This document shows positions 41,205 to 48,798 of a stretch of DNA of 64,000 nt, in pieces. Every line of letters starts with the position of its first letter. Position 1 is the first letter of the stretch. The notes under the pieces were generated by a model that saw nothing but the letters and a program-made list of their open reading frames with translations, was not told the origin of the DNA and made no database searches. The position numbers were made by a program, and so were the translations under genes. Source of the stretch: Rhodospirillales bacterium URHD0017 (lineage in GTDB: Bacteria > Pseudomonadota > Alphaproteobacteria > Reyranellales > Reyranellaceae); assembly GCA_900110395.1 (NCBI GenBank), contig FODP01000013.1:1-64000 (forward strand). The letters run 5' to 3'.

Positions 41205-41609
41205 TTAGCCGCCGATCACCGCCATCGCGTCCATCTCGAACAGCCAGCCCGGCTGGACCAGCCGGCTGACATAAATGAAGGTGCTGACCGGAGGCGCGGC
41301 CGTGTTGACATAACGGTCGCGTACCTCGCGGAAGGCTCTCATCTGATCGGGCGTGACCGACGCCACGCAGTAGTTGTTGATCTTCACCAGATCCCTCATC
41401 GAACCACCGGCGGCGCGCAGGGCAGCGTCGACGTTCTTGAAGACCTGTTCGACCTGGACCGCAAAGTCACCCTCGCCGACCAGCTTGTCATTGGTGTCGT
41501 GCGGCACCTGGCCTGCGATCAGTACGAGCTTGCCACTGGTCACTTCAGCGACCTGGGAGTACCCGGCACGACGCGGCATGGTCTTGGGATCGGAAAACTT
41601 GACGGCCAT
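41205..41609 (-). CDS. RidA/YjgF-family protein lacking the usual active-site Arg
   Basis: 134 residues from ATG 41609, chosen for AAGGAG 6 bases upstream over an ATG ten codons earlier. The RidA core is recognisable (YSQVAEVTSGKLVLIAGQVPHD, VEQVFKNVDAALRAAGGSMRDLVKINNYCV, MDAMAVIGG). The position that normally holds Arg in the 'RPARTxV' segment reads APPVSTFIYV, so the carboxylate-binding Arg used for imine/enamine deamination is absent. It may have another substrate or a non-enzymatic role. A 63-bp remnant of a paralogue lies at 42719-42781. Confidence 0.88.
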   Translation of the reverse strand: MAVKFSDPKTMPRRAGYSQVAEVTSGKLVLIAGQVPHDTNDKLVGEGDFAVQVEQVFKNVDAALRAAGGSMRDLVKINNYCVASVTPDQMRAFREVRDRYVNTAAPPVSTFIYVSRLVQPGWLFEMDAMAVIGG

Positions 41610-41671
41610 GGAAGACTCCTTCGGCGTGGGGAAGCGCAATCTCGACGAGTCGAAAAACGGCGATCGCCCTT

Positions 41672-42640
41672 CTACGACTCCAGCAAGTGCTGGATATCCA
41701 CCACGGCGATGCCCCTGGTCCGAGGATCGTTGTGCGGATGATTGATGCAGAGGACCAGTGACTTGCCGTCGCGGAAGAATTTGGCGTGCTGGCCGCCCAG
41801 GCCGGGATCGGTCACCTGCTTGAGCGTGCCGTGTTCCGTGCCATAGAGATAGATCGCATAGCCGTTGTCGCGATTGGATTCGAAGGCGATCGTCTTGCCG
41901 TCGGGCGACCAGGAGGGCGCACGACCTTGATACCTAGGGTTGAAGCTCGACACGCAGGCACCCACCTCCATCGGCCTGCTGCTGTAGACAGTGCCATCCA
42001 GATTGTTGAGAAAGATGTAGTTGGTGTTCTCGTCGTATTTGGCCTGTTGGGAGGTCGAGCCGCCCCATCCGGCCAGCGCAGGCTGTCCGGCGAAGGCGAT
42101 CCGCGGCAGGTCTTGCGAGCTTACCGCCGGCATGCCGCCGAACAGTGCTACTCCCTTCGAATCGGCGCCGTCGATGTTGGGCGACGGCACGTTGCCGTAG
42201 ATGTCGAAGATCGAGTTGCAGGGGGGCTTGGGCGACGCACTTGCTCCGTGGTTCTCGGTGACCAGCAAGGTGCCCCAGAGGCTCCATCGCGGATAGTAAA
42301 AGCCCTCGGTGCCGTCGATAGACTGCGGATTGGTGCCGTCGCCGGCGACCAGCCAGGCGTTGGGCAAGGCATCGCGATTCGGCGCTCCGTTGAAGGCGAC
42401 GAAATTTGTCTGCCAGCACCAGTCCGGACGGGTCTGCCAGACGGGCCCAGGCGTGCCCGAGAGGAACGGCACGGGAGCAGGCTTGTCGACGTCGATCATC
42501 TGCAGCGTCGTCGGCCCGCCACCCGAAACGGGCGTCCGCTCGAAGATGACAATCTTGCCCGTGGGATCGACCGCGGGCCGATAATCGGTGTTGTCGGAGC
42601 TGTTGGTGAGAAACTTCAACTCCGGCAGCGAGGTGCTCAT
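41672..42640 (-). CDS. TolB/PD40-like beta-propeller protein
   Basis: 322 residues from the ATG at 42640, with GAGGGG 6 bases upstream; ATGs two and six codons earlier are worse placed. WD40-like PD40 repeats include YRPAVDPTGKIVIFERTP, RAPSWSPDGKTIAFESNRDNGYAIYLYG and HAKFFRDGKSLVLCINHP. There is no clear signal peptide, which is odd for a TolB-like protein, so it may be cytoplasmic. It lies 62 bases upstream of the RidA gene on the same strand and may be co-transcribed. The function is unknown. Confidence 0.75.
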   Translation of the reverse strand: MSTSLPELKFLTNSSDNTDYRPAVDPTGKIVIFERTPVSGGGPTTLQMIDVDKPAPVPFLSGTPGPVWQTRPDWCWQTNFVAFNGAPNRDALPNAWLVAGDGTNPQSIDGTEGFYYPRWSLWGTLLVTENHGASASPKPPCNSIFDIYGNVPSPNIDGADSKGVALFGGMPAVSSQDLPRIAFAGQPALAGWGGSTSQQAKYDENTNYIFLNNLDGTVYSSRPMEVGACVSSFNPRYQGRAPSWSPDGKTIAFESNRDNGYAIYLYGTEHGTLKQVTDPGLGGQHAKFFRDGKSLVLCINHPHNDPRTRGIAVVDIQHLLES

Positions 42641-42718
42641 GGCCATCCCCTCATGCAAGACTTCGCCAACTCGAAAACCAGGCTAGCGGGCCGGGGCTGG
42701 AGAGTGAAGGGGGCGAAG

Positions 42719-42781
42719 CTAGCCGTCGATCGCCGCCATGGCGTCGATCTCGAACAGCCAGCCCGGGCGCACCAAGCGGCT
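42719..42781 (-). pseudogene. RidA C-terminal remnant
   Basis: Only the last 20 codons and stop remain (SRLVRPGWLFEIDAMAAIDG). They match the end of the intact RidA at 41205 (SRLVQPGWLFEMDAMAVIGG) at 16 of 20 residues, with clear nucleotide similarity across the stretch. The upstream part of the gene is gone, replaced by MerR-derived sequence in another frame. Confidence 0.75.
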
Positions 42782-42786
42782 GACTG

Positions 42787-42996
42787 GTTCTCGAGGTGGC
42801 GGATGCGCGCCTCGATCGCGACAAGCTGCGCCTGCTCGGCATCGATGCGCCGCGCCACGACTGCCCGCCGCTCGTCGAGCAGGCGGCGCGCTCGGGCGAG
42901 GGATCGGTAGCCGGTGGCGGCATCGACATGGTCGGGCTTCAGGAGCCCGACCGCCTCGTAGTGACGGAGCGCTTTGACCGCACAAACTCTGATCAT
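42787..42996 (-). pseudogene. Internally deleted MerR-family regulator remnant
   Basis: A reading frame from ATG 42996 gives VKALRHYEAVGLLKPDHVDAATGYRS, the MerR recognition helix and wing. It then jumps directly to RRLLDERRAVVARRIDAEQAQLVAIEARIRHLEN, the dimerisation helix. About 30 residues of the DNA-binding domain and the whole effector domain are missing, and the frame runs on into unrelated sequence. Together with the adjacent RidA stub, this is the scar of a lost MerR-RidA operon. Confidence 0.7.
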
Positions 42997-43065
42997 TTGC
43001 CGGGTTTTCGGGCAAAGACGGGCCGCGCCCTCCGCCCAGCGAGTTGTCGAGGGCTTTTCCGGCAG

Positions 43066-43082
43066 TTGGCCCGCTTCTTGCT
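43066..43082 (+). promoter_or_regulatory. Sigma-54 promoter of the nirB operon
   Basis: TTGGCCCGCTTCTTGCT carries GG at 43068-43069 and GC at 43080-43081 with exactly 10 bases between. It matches the -24/-12 consensus TGGCACG-N4-TTGCW at all but one position. The start point is expected near 43092, at the base of the first leader hairpin. NtrC-type activation during nitrogen limitation would be expected; no upstream activator site was identified. Confidence 0.75.
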
Positions 43083-43092
43083 GTCTGTCCGG

Positions 43093-43140
43093 CAGGGCCA
43101 ACGAAGGCCCTGATTCAAGCGCTTTACCCAACGACGGGTA
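43093..43140 (+). promoter_or_regulatory. ANTAR-type dual hexaloop RNA motif in the nirB leader
   Basis: Hairpin P1: CAGGGCC / GGCCCTG (43093-43112) with loop AACGAA. Hairpin P2: TACCC / GGGTA (43125-43140) with loop AACGAC. Both loops are six bases with A at position 1 and G at position 4, the defining features of the RNA motif bound by ANTAR antiterminators such as NasR and NasT. A 12-base linker separates them. Confidence 0.75.
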
Positions 43141-43214
43141 TTCGGCATCGCCGCCGACGTTTCCTTCGGTTCCCTCGTGGAATCGAGAGCGATGGCCCGT
43201 GTGTTCTTTTGTTT
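43135..43214 (+). terminator. Putative leader terminator overlapping P2
   Basis: CGGG (43135-43138, part of P2) and CATCGC (43146-43151) can pair with GCGATG (43189-43194) and CCCG (43196-43199), followed by the T-rich GTGTTCTTTTGTTT. Use of the P2 3' arm makes this stem mutually exclusive with P2, as expected of an attenuator. The stem has an internal loop and a long apical region, so its strength is uncertain. Confidence 0.5.
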
Positions 43215-43231
43215 GTTGGGTGTACGCGAAG

Positions 43232-45730
43232 ATGGCCTCTCACGCGAAGCAAAGACTCGTCGTCGTCGGCAACGGAATGGCGCCCGGCCGCGCCCTCGAG
43301 CGGTTGTTCGAGACCGCGCCCGACGCCTATGACGTCACGATCTTCAACGCCGAACCGCGGGTGAACTACGACCGCATCATGCTGTCGCCGGTGCTGTCAG
43401 GCGACAAGTCGTTCGAAGAGATCGTGATCCACGGCGACGCATGGTACGTGAAGCATGGCGTCGCGCTCTACAAGGGCGCCAAGGTCACGAAGATCGATCG
43501 CGCCGCGCGCACCGTCACCGCAGAGTTCGTGCCCTCACGGTCCGGTCAGCCCTCGCTGCAGCCGCCGGTCACGGTCGTCTACGACAAGCTGATCGTCGCC
43601 ACCGGTTCCAATCCCATCATCATCCCGGTGCCCGGCCACGACCTGCCGGGCGTGCTGAGCTACCGCGATCTCGACGACGTCGAGGCCATGCTCCTGGCCG
43701 CCAGGTCGCGCGGCAACGCCGTGGTCATCGGTGGCGGCCTTCTGGGCCTGGAGGCAGCCGCCGGCCTGCAGGCGCAGGGCATGGACGTCACGGTCGTGCA
43801 CCTGATGCCGACCCTGATGGAGCGCCAGCTCGATCCCGCCGCCGGCCACCTTTTGCAGCGCGCCATCGAGGCGCGCGGCATCAAGGTGATGACGCGGGCC
43901 AATACCAAGTCGATCGCGGGCAAAGGCCGCGTCGAGGGCGTCGAGCTCGACAACGGCACACGCCTGCCGGCCGACCTGGTCGTGATGGCGGTCGGCATCC
44001 GGCCCAACATGCAGCTCGCCAAGGAGGCGGGCATCACGGTCAACCGCGGCATCGTGGTCGACGCCACGATGCGCACCAGCGATCCCGACATCTTCGCCCT
44101 GGGCGAGTGCGCCGAGGCCGACGGCCAGGTGTTCGGCCTGGTGGCGCCGCTCTACGAGATGGCGAATACGGCAGCCGCGCAACTCGTCGGCGATGCCGCG
44201 GCGAGCTTCAAGTCGAGCGCGACGGCGACCAAGCTCAAGGTCACCGGCATCAACCTCTATTCCGCTGGCGACTTCGCCGAGGCCAAGGACCGCGAGGAGA
44301 TCGTCCTGCGCGACGCCACCAGAGGCGTCTATCGCCGGCTGGTGCTGAAGGACAACCGGATCATCGGCGCGGTGATGTACGGCGACACGTCGGACGGTCC
44401 GTGGTTCTTCGACCTTTTGAAGCGCGGCGTCGACGTCGCCGACATGCGCGAGACGCTGATCTTCGGCCAGAACTATGCCGGCGGCATTCCGCTCGATCCG
44501 GCGGCCGCGATCGCGGCCCTGCCCGACGATGCCGAGATCTGCGGTTGCAACGGTGTCTGCAAGGGCAGGATCACGGGCGCGATCGCGGGCCTTGGTCTCA
44601 AGAGCCTCGATGAGGTGCGGGCGCACACCAAGGCCTCGGCCTCGTGTGGCTCCTGCACCGGCCTGGTCGAGCAGCTGCTGAAGGCGCAGCTCGGCGATGC
44701 CTACAATCCCGCTGCCGTGCAGCCGATGTGCGGCTGCACCGACCTCGGCCACGACGACGTCCGCCGCCTGATCGTCGCCAAGGAGCTGAGGACAATCCCG
44801 CAGCTCATGCAGGAGCTGGAGTGGAAGACCTCGTGCGGCTGCGCCAAGTGCCGGCCGGCGCTGAACTACTACATGATCTGCAGCTGGCCCGGCGAATATG
44901 TCGACGACAGCCAGTCGCGCTTCATCAACGAGCGGGTCCACGCCAACATCCAGAAGGACGGCACCTACTCGGTCGTGCCGCGCATGTGGGGCGGCCAGAC
45001 CAGCGCCAAGGAACTGCGCGCCATCGCCGACATCGTCGACAAATACAAGATCCCGACGGTCAAGGTCACCGGCGGCCAGCGCATCGACATGCTGGGCGTG
45101 GCCAAGGAGGACCTGCCCGGCGTATGGGCCGACCTCAGCGCCGCCGGCATGGTCTCGGGCCACGCCTATGCCAAGGGCCTGCGCACGGTGAAGACCTGCG
45201 TCGGCACCGACTGGTGCCGCTTCGGCACCCAGGATTCGACGGGGCTCGGCGTCAGGCTCGAGAAGTTCATGTGGGGCTCGTGGACGCCGGCCAAGGTCAA
45301 GCTCGCGGTCTCGGGCTGCCCGCGCAACTGCGCCGAGGCGACCTGCAAGGACATCGGCGTCATCTGCATCGAGTCCGGCTACGACATTCACTTCGCCGGC
45401 GCCGCGGGCCTGGAGATCAAGGGCACCGAGCTTTTGGGCCACGTCGCCACCGAAAAGGAGACGATCGAGGTGATCGGCGCGCTGACCCAGCTCTATCGCG
45501 AGCAGGGCCGCTACCTCGAGCGCATCCACAAATGGGCAAAGCGCGTCGGCTTCGACACCATCCGCCAGCAGATCATGGAGGACGGCGAGCGCCGCCGTAT
45601 CCTTTATGACCGCTTCGTCTTCTCCCAGCAGTTCGCCCAGAACGATCCGTGGGCCGAGCGCGCCAACGGCAAGGACGCGCACGAGTTCACGCCGGTCGCC
45701 GACCTCACCTTGCGCGAGGCCGCGGAATGA
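43232..45730 (+). CDS. nirB: Assimilatory nitrite reductase [NAD(P)H] large subunit
   Basis: 832 residues from ATG 43232; the frame is open far upstream through the leader, but MASHAKQRLVVVGNGMAPG is the family start. The order is an FAD/NAD(P) oxidoreductase (GNGMAPG, VIGGGLLGLEAAAGLQAQG, ALGECAEADGQVFG), two BFD-like [2Fe-2S] segments (CGCNGVCKG...CGSCTG and CGCTDLGH...CGCAKC), then the sulfite/nitrite reductase ferredoxin half-domain and siroheme/[4Fe-4S] domain (TCVGTDWCRFG and SGCPRNCAEATCKD). It reduces nitrite to ammonium. Preceded by a sigma-54 promoter and ANTAR-like leader; its stop overlaps nirD. Confidence 0.96.
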   Translation: MASHAKQRLVVVGNGMAPGRALERLFETAPDAYDVTIFNAEPRVNYDRIMLSPVLSGDKSFEEIVIHGDAWYVKHGVALYKGAKVTKIDRAARTVTAEFVPSRSGQPSLQPPVTVVYDKLIVATGSNPIIIPVPGHDLPGVLSYRDLDDVEAMLLAARSRGNAVVIGGGLLGLEAAAGLQAQGMDVTVVHLMPTLMERQLDPAAGHLLQRAIEARGIKVMTRANTKSIAGKGRVEGVELDNGTRLPADLVVMAVGIRPNMQLAKEAGITVNRGIVVDATMRTSDPDIFALGECAEADGQVFGLVAPLYEMANTAAAQLVGDAAASFKSSATATKLKVTGINLYSAGDFAEAKDREEIVLRDATRGVYRRLVLKDNRIIGAVMYGDTSDGPWFFDLLKRGVDVADMRETLIFGQNYAGGIPLDPAAAIAALPDDAEICGCNGVCKGRITGAIAGLGLKSLDEVRAHTKASASCGSCTGLVEQLLKAQLGDAYNPAAVQPMCGCTDLGHDDVRRLIVAKELRTIPQLMQELEWKTSCGCAKCRPALNYYMICSWPGEYVDDSQSRFINERVHANIQKDGTYSVVPRMWGGQTSAKELRAIADIVDKYKIPTVKVTGGQRIDMLGVAKEDLPGVWADLSAAGMVSGHAYAKGLRTVKTCVGTDWCRFGTQDSTGLGVRLEKFMWGSWTPAKVKLAVSGCPRNCAEATCKDIGVICIESGYDIHFAGAAGLEIKGTELLGHVATEKETIEVIGALTQLYREQGRYLERIHKWAKRVGFDTIRQQIMEDGERRRILYDRFVFSQQFAQNDPWAERANGKDAHEFTPVADLTLREAAE

Positions 45731-46065
45731 GCGCGCTGGACAGCCCCTGGATCGAGGTCTGCCCGATCGACAGCATTCCCCTGCGCGGCTGCCGCGTCGT
45801 GCGCACGCGGCACATGCAGATCGCACTGTTCCGGACGGCGAGCGACGAAGTGTTCGCGCTCGACAATCGCTGTCCGCACAAAAACGGCCCGTTGAGCGAA
45901 GGCATCGTGCATGACCGCAAGGTCACCTGCCCGCTGCACAACTGGGTCATCAGTCTCGAGAGCGGCGAGGCCACCGGTGCGGACAAGGGCAGCACCCGAA
46001 GCTTTCCGGTCAGGCTCGACAAGGGTCGGGTCTATCTCGAAGCGAGCGTGGCAACGGCGCCATGA
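45727..46065 (+). CDS. nirD: Nitrite reductase [NAD(P)H] small subunit
   Basis: 112 residues, start overlapping the nirB stop (ATGA). A Rieske-fold protein with the cluster-type motifs CPHKNGPLSEG and CPLHNWV; both Cys-His pairs are present, unlike NirD of E. coli, where the cluster ligands are missing. It forms the small subunit of NirBD. nirC follows 40 bases downstream. Confidence 0.93.
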   Translation: MSALDSPWIEVCPIDSIPLRGCRVVRTRHMQIALFRTASDEVFALDNRCPHKNGPLSEGIVHDRKVTCPLHNWVISLESGEATGADKGSTRSFPVRLDKGRVYLEASVATAP

Positions 46066-46105
46066 CCACCGATCAACGCCAAACACCAACAAAAGGAAAG
46101 CAGTA

Positions 46106-46939
46106 ATGGCCTATCTGGTACCTTCCGAGTTCGTCACCAAGATGGTGGACGCGGGCGAATCCAAGGTCTTCATGTCGACCCGCGACACGGTGATCCGCGC
46201 CTACATGGCAGGCGCCATCCTGGCCCTGGCGGCGGCCTTCGCCGTCACCATCACGGTGCAGACCGGCGTGCCGATCGTCGGCGCCATCCTGTTCCCGGTC
46301 GGCTTCTGCATGCTCTACCTGTTCGGCTTCGACCTGCTGACCGGCGTGTTCGTGCTGGCGCCGCTCGCCCTGATCGACCGGCGTCCCGGCGTCACCATCG
46401 AGGGCGTGCTGCGCAACTGGGGCCTGGTCTTCGTCGGCAACTTCCTCGGCGCCTTCACGGTGGCCGTGATGATGGCGATCGTCTTCACCTTCGGCTTCTC
46501 CTCGCCGCCGGACAAGGTCGGCGTGGCGCTGGCCAATATCGGTGTCGCCCGTACGCTGGGCTATGAGGAGCATGGGGCGGCCGGCATGCTGACGCTGTTC
46601 GTCCGCGGCGTGCTGTGCAACTGGATGGTCTCGGCCGGCGTCGTCGGCGCCATGATCTCGACCTCGGTCAGCGGCAAGGTGATCGCCATGTGGATGCCGA
46701 TCATGCTGTTCTTCGCCATGACCTTCGAGCATTCGATCGTGAACATGTTCCTGTTCCCGACGGCGCTGCTGATCGGCGGCAAGTTCTCGGTCATGGATTA
46801 CCTGGTCTGGAACGAGATCCCGACCGTGCTCGGCAATCTGGTGGGCGGCCTCGCCTTCACCGGCCTCACCCTCTACGCCACGCACCTGCGCACTGCCCCC
46901 AAGCGCGCGCATGGGCGCCTGATGGCGGACGCCGACTGA
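46106..46939 (+). CDS. nirC: Formate/nitrite transporter family channel (NirC/FocA)
   Basis: 277 residues from ATG 46106 with AAAGGAAAG upstream. Six membrane segments are visible. FNT features include SKVFMSTRDTVIRAYMAGAILALAAAFAVTI, the GNFLGAFTVAVMMA segment, RGVLCNWMVSAGVVGAM and MPIMLFFAMTFEHSIVNMFLFPTALL, the central His of the pore being in FEHSIVNMF. Context in nirBD makes nitrite the probable substrate. It likely brings nitrite into the cytoplasm for NirBD. Confidence 0.92.
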   Translation: MAYLVPSEFVTKMVDAGESKVFMSTRDTVIRAYMAGAILALAAAFAVTITVQTGVPIVGAILFPVGFCMLYLFGFDLLTGVFVLAPLALIDRRPGVTIEGVLRNWGLVFVGNFLGAFTVAVMMAIVFTFGFSSPPDKVGVALANIGVARTLGYEEHGAAGMLTLFVRGVLCNWMVSAGVVGAMISTSVSGKVIAMWMPIMLFFAMTFEHSIVNMFLFPTALLIGGKFSVMDYLVWNEIPTVLGNLVGGLAFTGLTLYATHLRTAPKRAHGRLMADAD

Positions 46940-46944
46940 CAAGG

Positions 46945-48690
46945 ATGGCGCGTGACCTGAAGATCTCGATTGGCCAGCACACCGACAAGGGCCGCAAGGA
47001 GTCCAACCAGGACTTCCATGGCGCCATGATGCCCCCGCAGCCGGCGCTCGGCTCGAAGGGTGTCGCGGTGGCGCTGGCCGACGGGATCTCGAGCAGCAGC
47101 GTCAGCCGGGTGGCGAGCGAATCGGCGGTAAAAGGCTTCCTGACGGACTATTACTGCACGTCGGATGCCTGGTCGGTGAAGACTTCGGCGCAGCGCGTCA
47201 TCGACGCCACGAATTCGTGGCTGCATTCGCAGACGCGCCGCTCGCACGTCGAGGACGCCGACCGAGGCTATGTCTGCACCTTGAACGTCGTGGTGCTGAA
47301 GGGGCGGACCGCGCACATCTTCCATATCGGCGATTCGCGCGTCTATCGCGTCGCCGGCACCGCGATGGAGCAGCTGACAGACGATCATCGCGTCGTGCTG
47401 TCGTCCGAGCAGATCTATCTCGGCCGCGCGCTCGGCATGAGCCCCCAGGTCGAGATCGACTACCGGCCGATCCAGCTCGAGGAGGGCGACCTCTTCCTGC
47501 AGGCGACGGACGGCGTCTGCGAGCATCTTGACGCCCGCGTGGTGGCCGACGCCATCGCCGCCAACGAGAACGATCTCGACGGCGCCGCCAAGGCCATCGT
47601 CGCCGAGGCATTCAGGCGCGGCAGTCCCGACAACCTCACGGTCCAGCTCGTGAGGATCGACGCCCTGCCGGAGGGCGATGCGGAAGAAAGCCTGGGAATC
47701 GGCGCCGATCTGCCTGTGCCGCCATTGCTCGAGCCACGCCAGCTGTTCGACGGCTACAGGATCGTGCGCACGATCCATGGCAGCAGCCGCAGCCATGCCT
47801 ATCTCGCGGTCGACGGCGAGAGCAACGAGACCGTGGTCTTGAAAATCCCGTCGATCGACCTCAGGGCCGATCCGGCCAATCTCAAGCCGTTCATGATGGA
47901 GGAATGGATCGCGCGGCGCCTCAACAGCGCCCATGTGCTGCGGCCGCAACAGCATACGCGCAAGCGCAACTTCCTCTATGTCGTCACCGAGTTCGTCGAC
48001 GGCCAGACGCTGCGTCAGTGGATGATCGACAATCGCAGGCCGGACCTCGAGACGGTGCGGGGCATCGTCGAGCAGATCGCCCGTGGGCTGCGGGCCTTCC
48101 ACCGCATGGAGATGCTGCATCAGGACCTGCGGCCCGAGAACGTCATGATCGACAAGACCGGGACGGTGAAGATCATCGACTTCGGCGCCGTGCGCGTCGC
48201 CGGCGTCGCCGAGACCGAACGGCCGGCCGACCGCGATCGCATCAAGGGCACCGCGCAATACACCGCGCCGGAATACTTTCTCGGTGAAGGCGGCTCGCCG
48301 TCGTCCGACCTGTTCTCGCTGGGGGTGATCGCCTACGAGATGCTTACGGGGCGATTGCCCTACGGCGCGCGCATGGCGACGGCGCGCTCACGCGCCCAGC
48401 AGCGCAGCACGCCCTATGCCCCGGCCATCGACGCCGAGAGCGAGATCCCGGCCTGGATCGACGCCACGCTGCGCAAGGCGGTGCATCCCGATCCCAACAA
48501 GCGCTACGGCGAGCTCAGCGAGTTCATCTTCGACCTGCGCCATCCCAACGAGAGCTTTTTGCGCGCCTCGACGGCGCCGCTGATCGAACGCAATCCGCTG
48601 GCGTTCTGGAAGGGCCTTTCGTTTGTGCTGGGATGCACAGCGCTGGCGCTGCTGGCTCTTCTCGTCTTTCGGATTCCTCTCCCCCGCTAG
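46945..48690 (+). CDS. Bifunctional PP2C phosphatase / Ser-Thr kinase with C-terminal membrane anchor
   Basis: 581 residues from ATG 46945, 5 bases after nirC. Residues 1 to about 245 are PP2C (GRKESNQDF, VALADGISSSSVS, FHIGDSRVYR, ATDGVCEHLD, SPDNLTVQLVRID). About 262-530 is a protein kinase (YRIVRTIHGSSRSHAYLAV, VLKIPS, HQDLRPENVMIDKTG, IIDFGAVR, APEYFLGEGGSPSSDLFSLGVIAYEMLTG). A final helix (LSFVLGCTALALLALLVF) anchors it. Fusions of this type recur beside nitrate/nitrite genes. The last residues and TAG stop fall in an inverted repeat. Confidence 0.92.
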   Translation: MARDLKISIGQHTDKGRKESNQDFHGAMMPPQPALGSKGVAVALADGISSSSVSRVASESAVKGFLTDYYCTSDAWSVKTSAQRVIDATNSWLHSQTRRSHVEDADRGYVCTLNVVVLKGRTAHIFHIGDSRVYRVAGTAMEQLTDDHRVVLSSEQIYLGRALGMSPQVEIDYRPIQLEEGDLFLQATDGVCEHLDARVVADAIAANENDLDGAAKAIVAEAFRRGSPDNLTVQLVRIDALPEGDAEESLGIGADLPVPPLLEPRQLFDGYRIVRTIHGSSRSHAYLAVDGESNETVVLKIPSIDLRADPANLKPFMMEEWIARRLNSAHVLRPQQHTRKRNFLYVVTEFVDGQTLRQWMIDNRRPDLETVRGIVEQIARGLRAFHRMEMLHQDLRPENVMIDKTGTVKIIDFGAVRVAGVAETERPADRDRIKGTAQYTAPEYFLGEGGSPSSDLFSLGVIAYEMLTGRLPYGARMATARSRAQQRSTPYAPAIDAESEIPAWIDATLRKAVHPDPNKRYGELSEFIFDLRHPNESFLRASTAPLIERNPLAFWKGLSFVLGCTALALLALLVFRIPLPR

Positions 48691-48767
48691 GGGGAGAGGT
48701 TAGGTGAAGGGGCTGCGAAGGCGCCCTGCAACCCCCTCACCCAGCCTCTGCCCTAGCGGGGGAGAGG
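48676..48767. repeat. Inverted repeat, family E (CTCTCCCCC type)
   Basis: CCTCTCCCCCGCTAGGGGG opens an element whose right end is CCCTAGCGGGGGAGAGG. Inner sequences AGGTGAAGGGG and CCCCCTCACCC are also complementary. It supplies the end of the kinase gene and lies between it and the convergent ychF, where it could terminate both transcripts. Confidence 0.8.
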
Positions 48768-48798
48768 AGCATGAGATGAGAGGAGGAAGACGGACGAG

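Noticed and set aside
42637..43131. A complete 164-residue regulator gene across this frame
   Set aside because: Only about 70 residues match MerR and these have an internal deletion; both ends read through unrelated sequence, including the nirB promoter region and leader hairpins.
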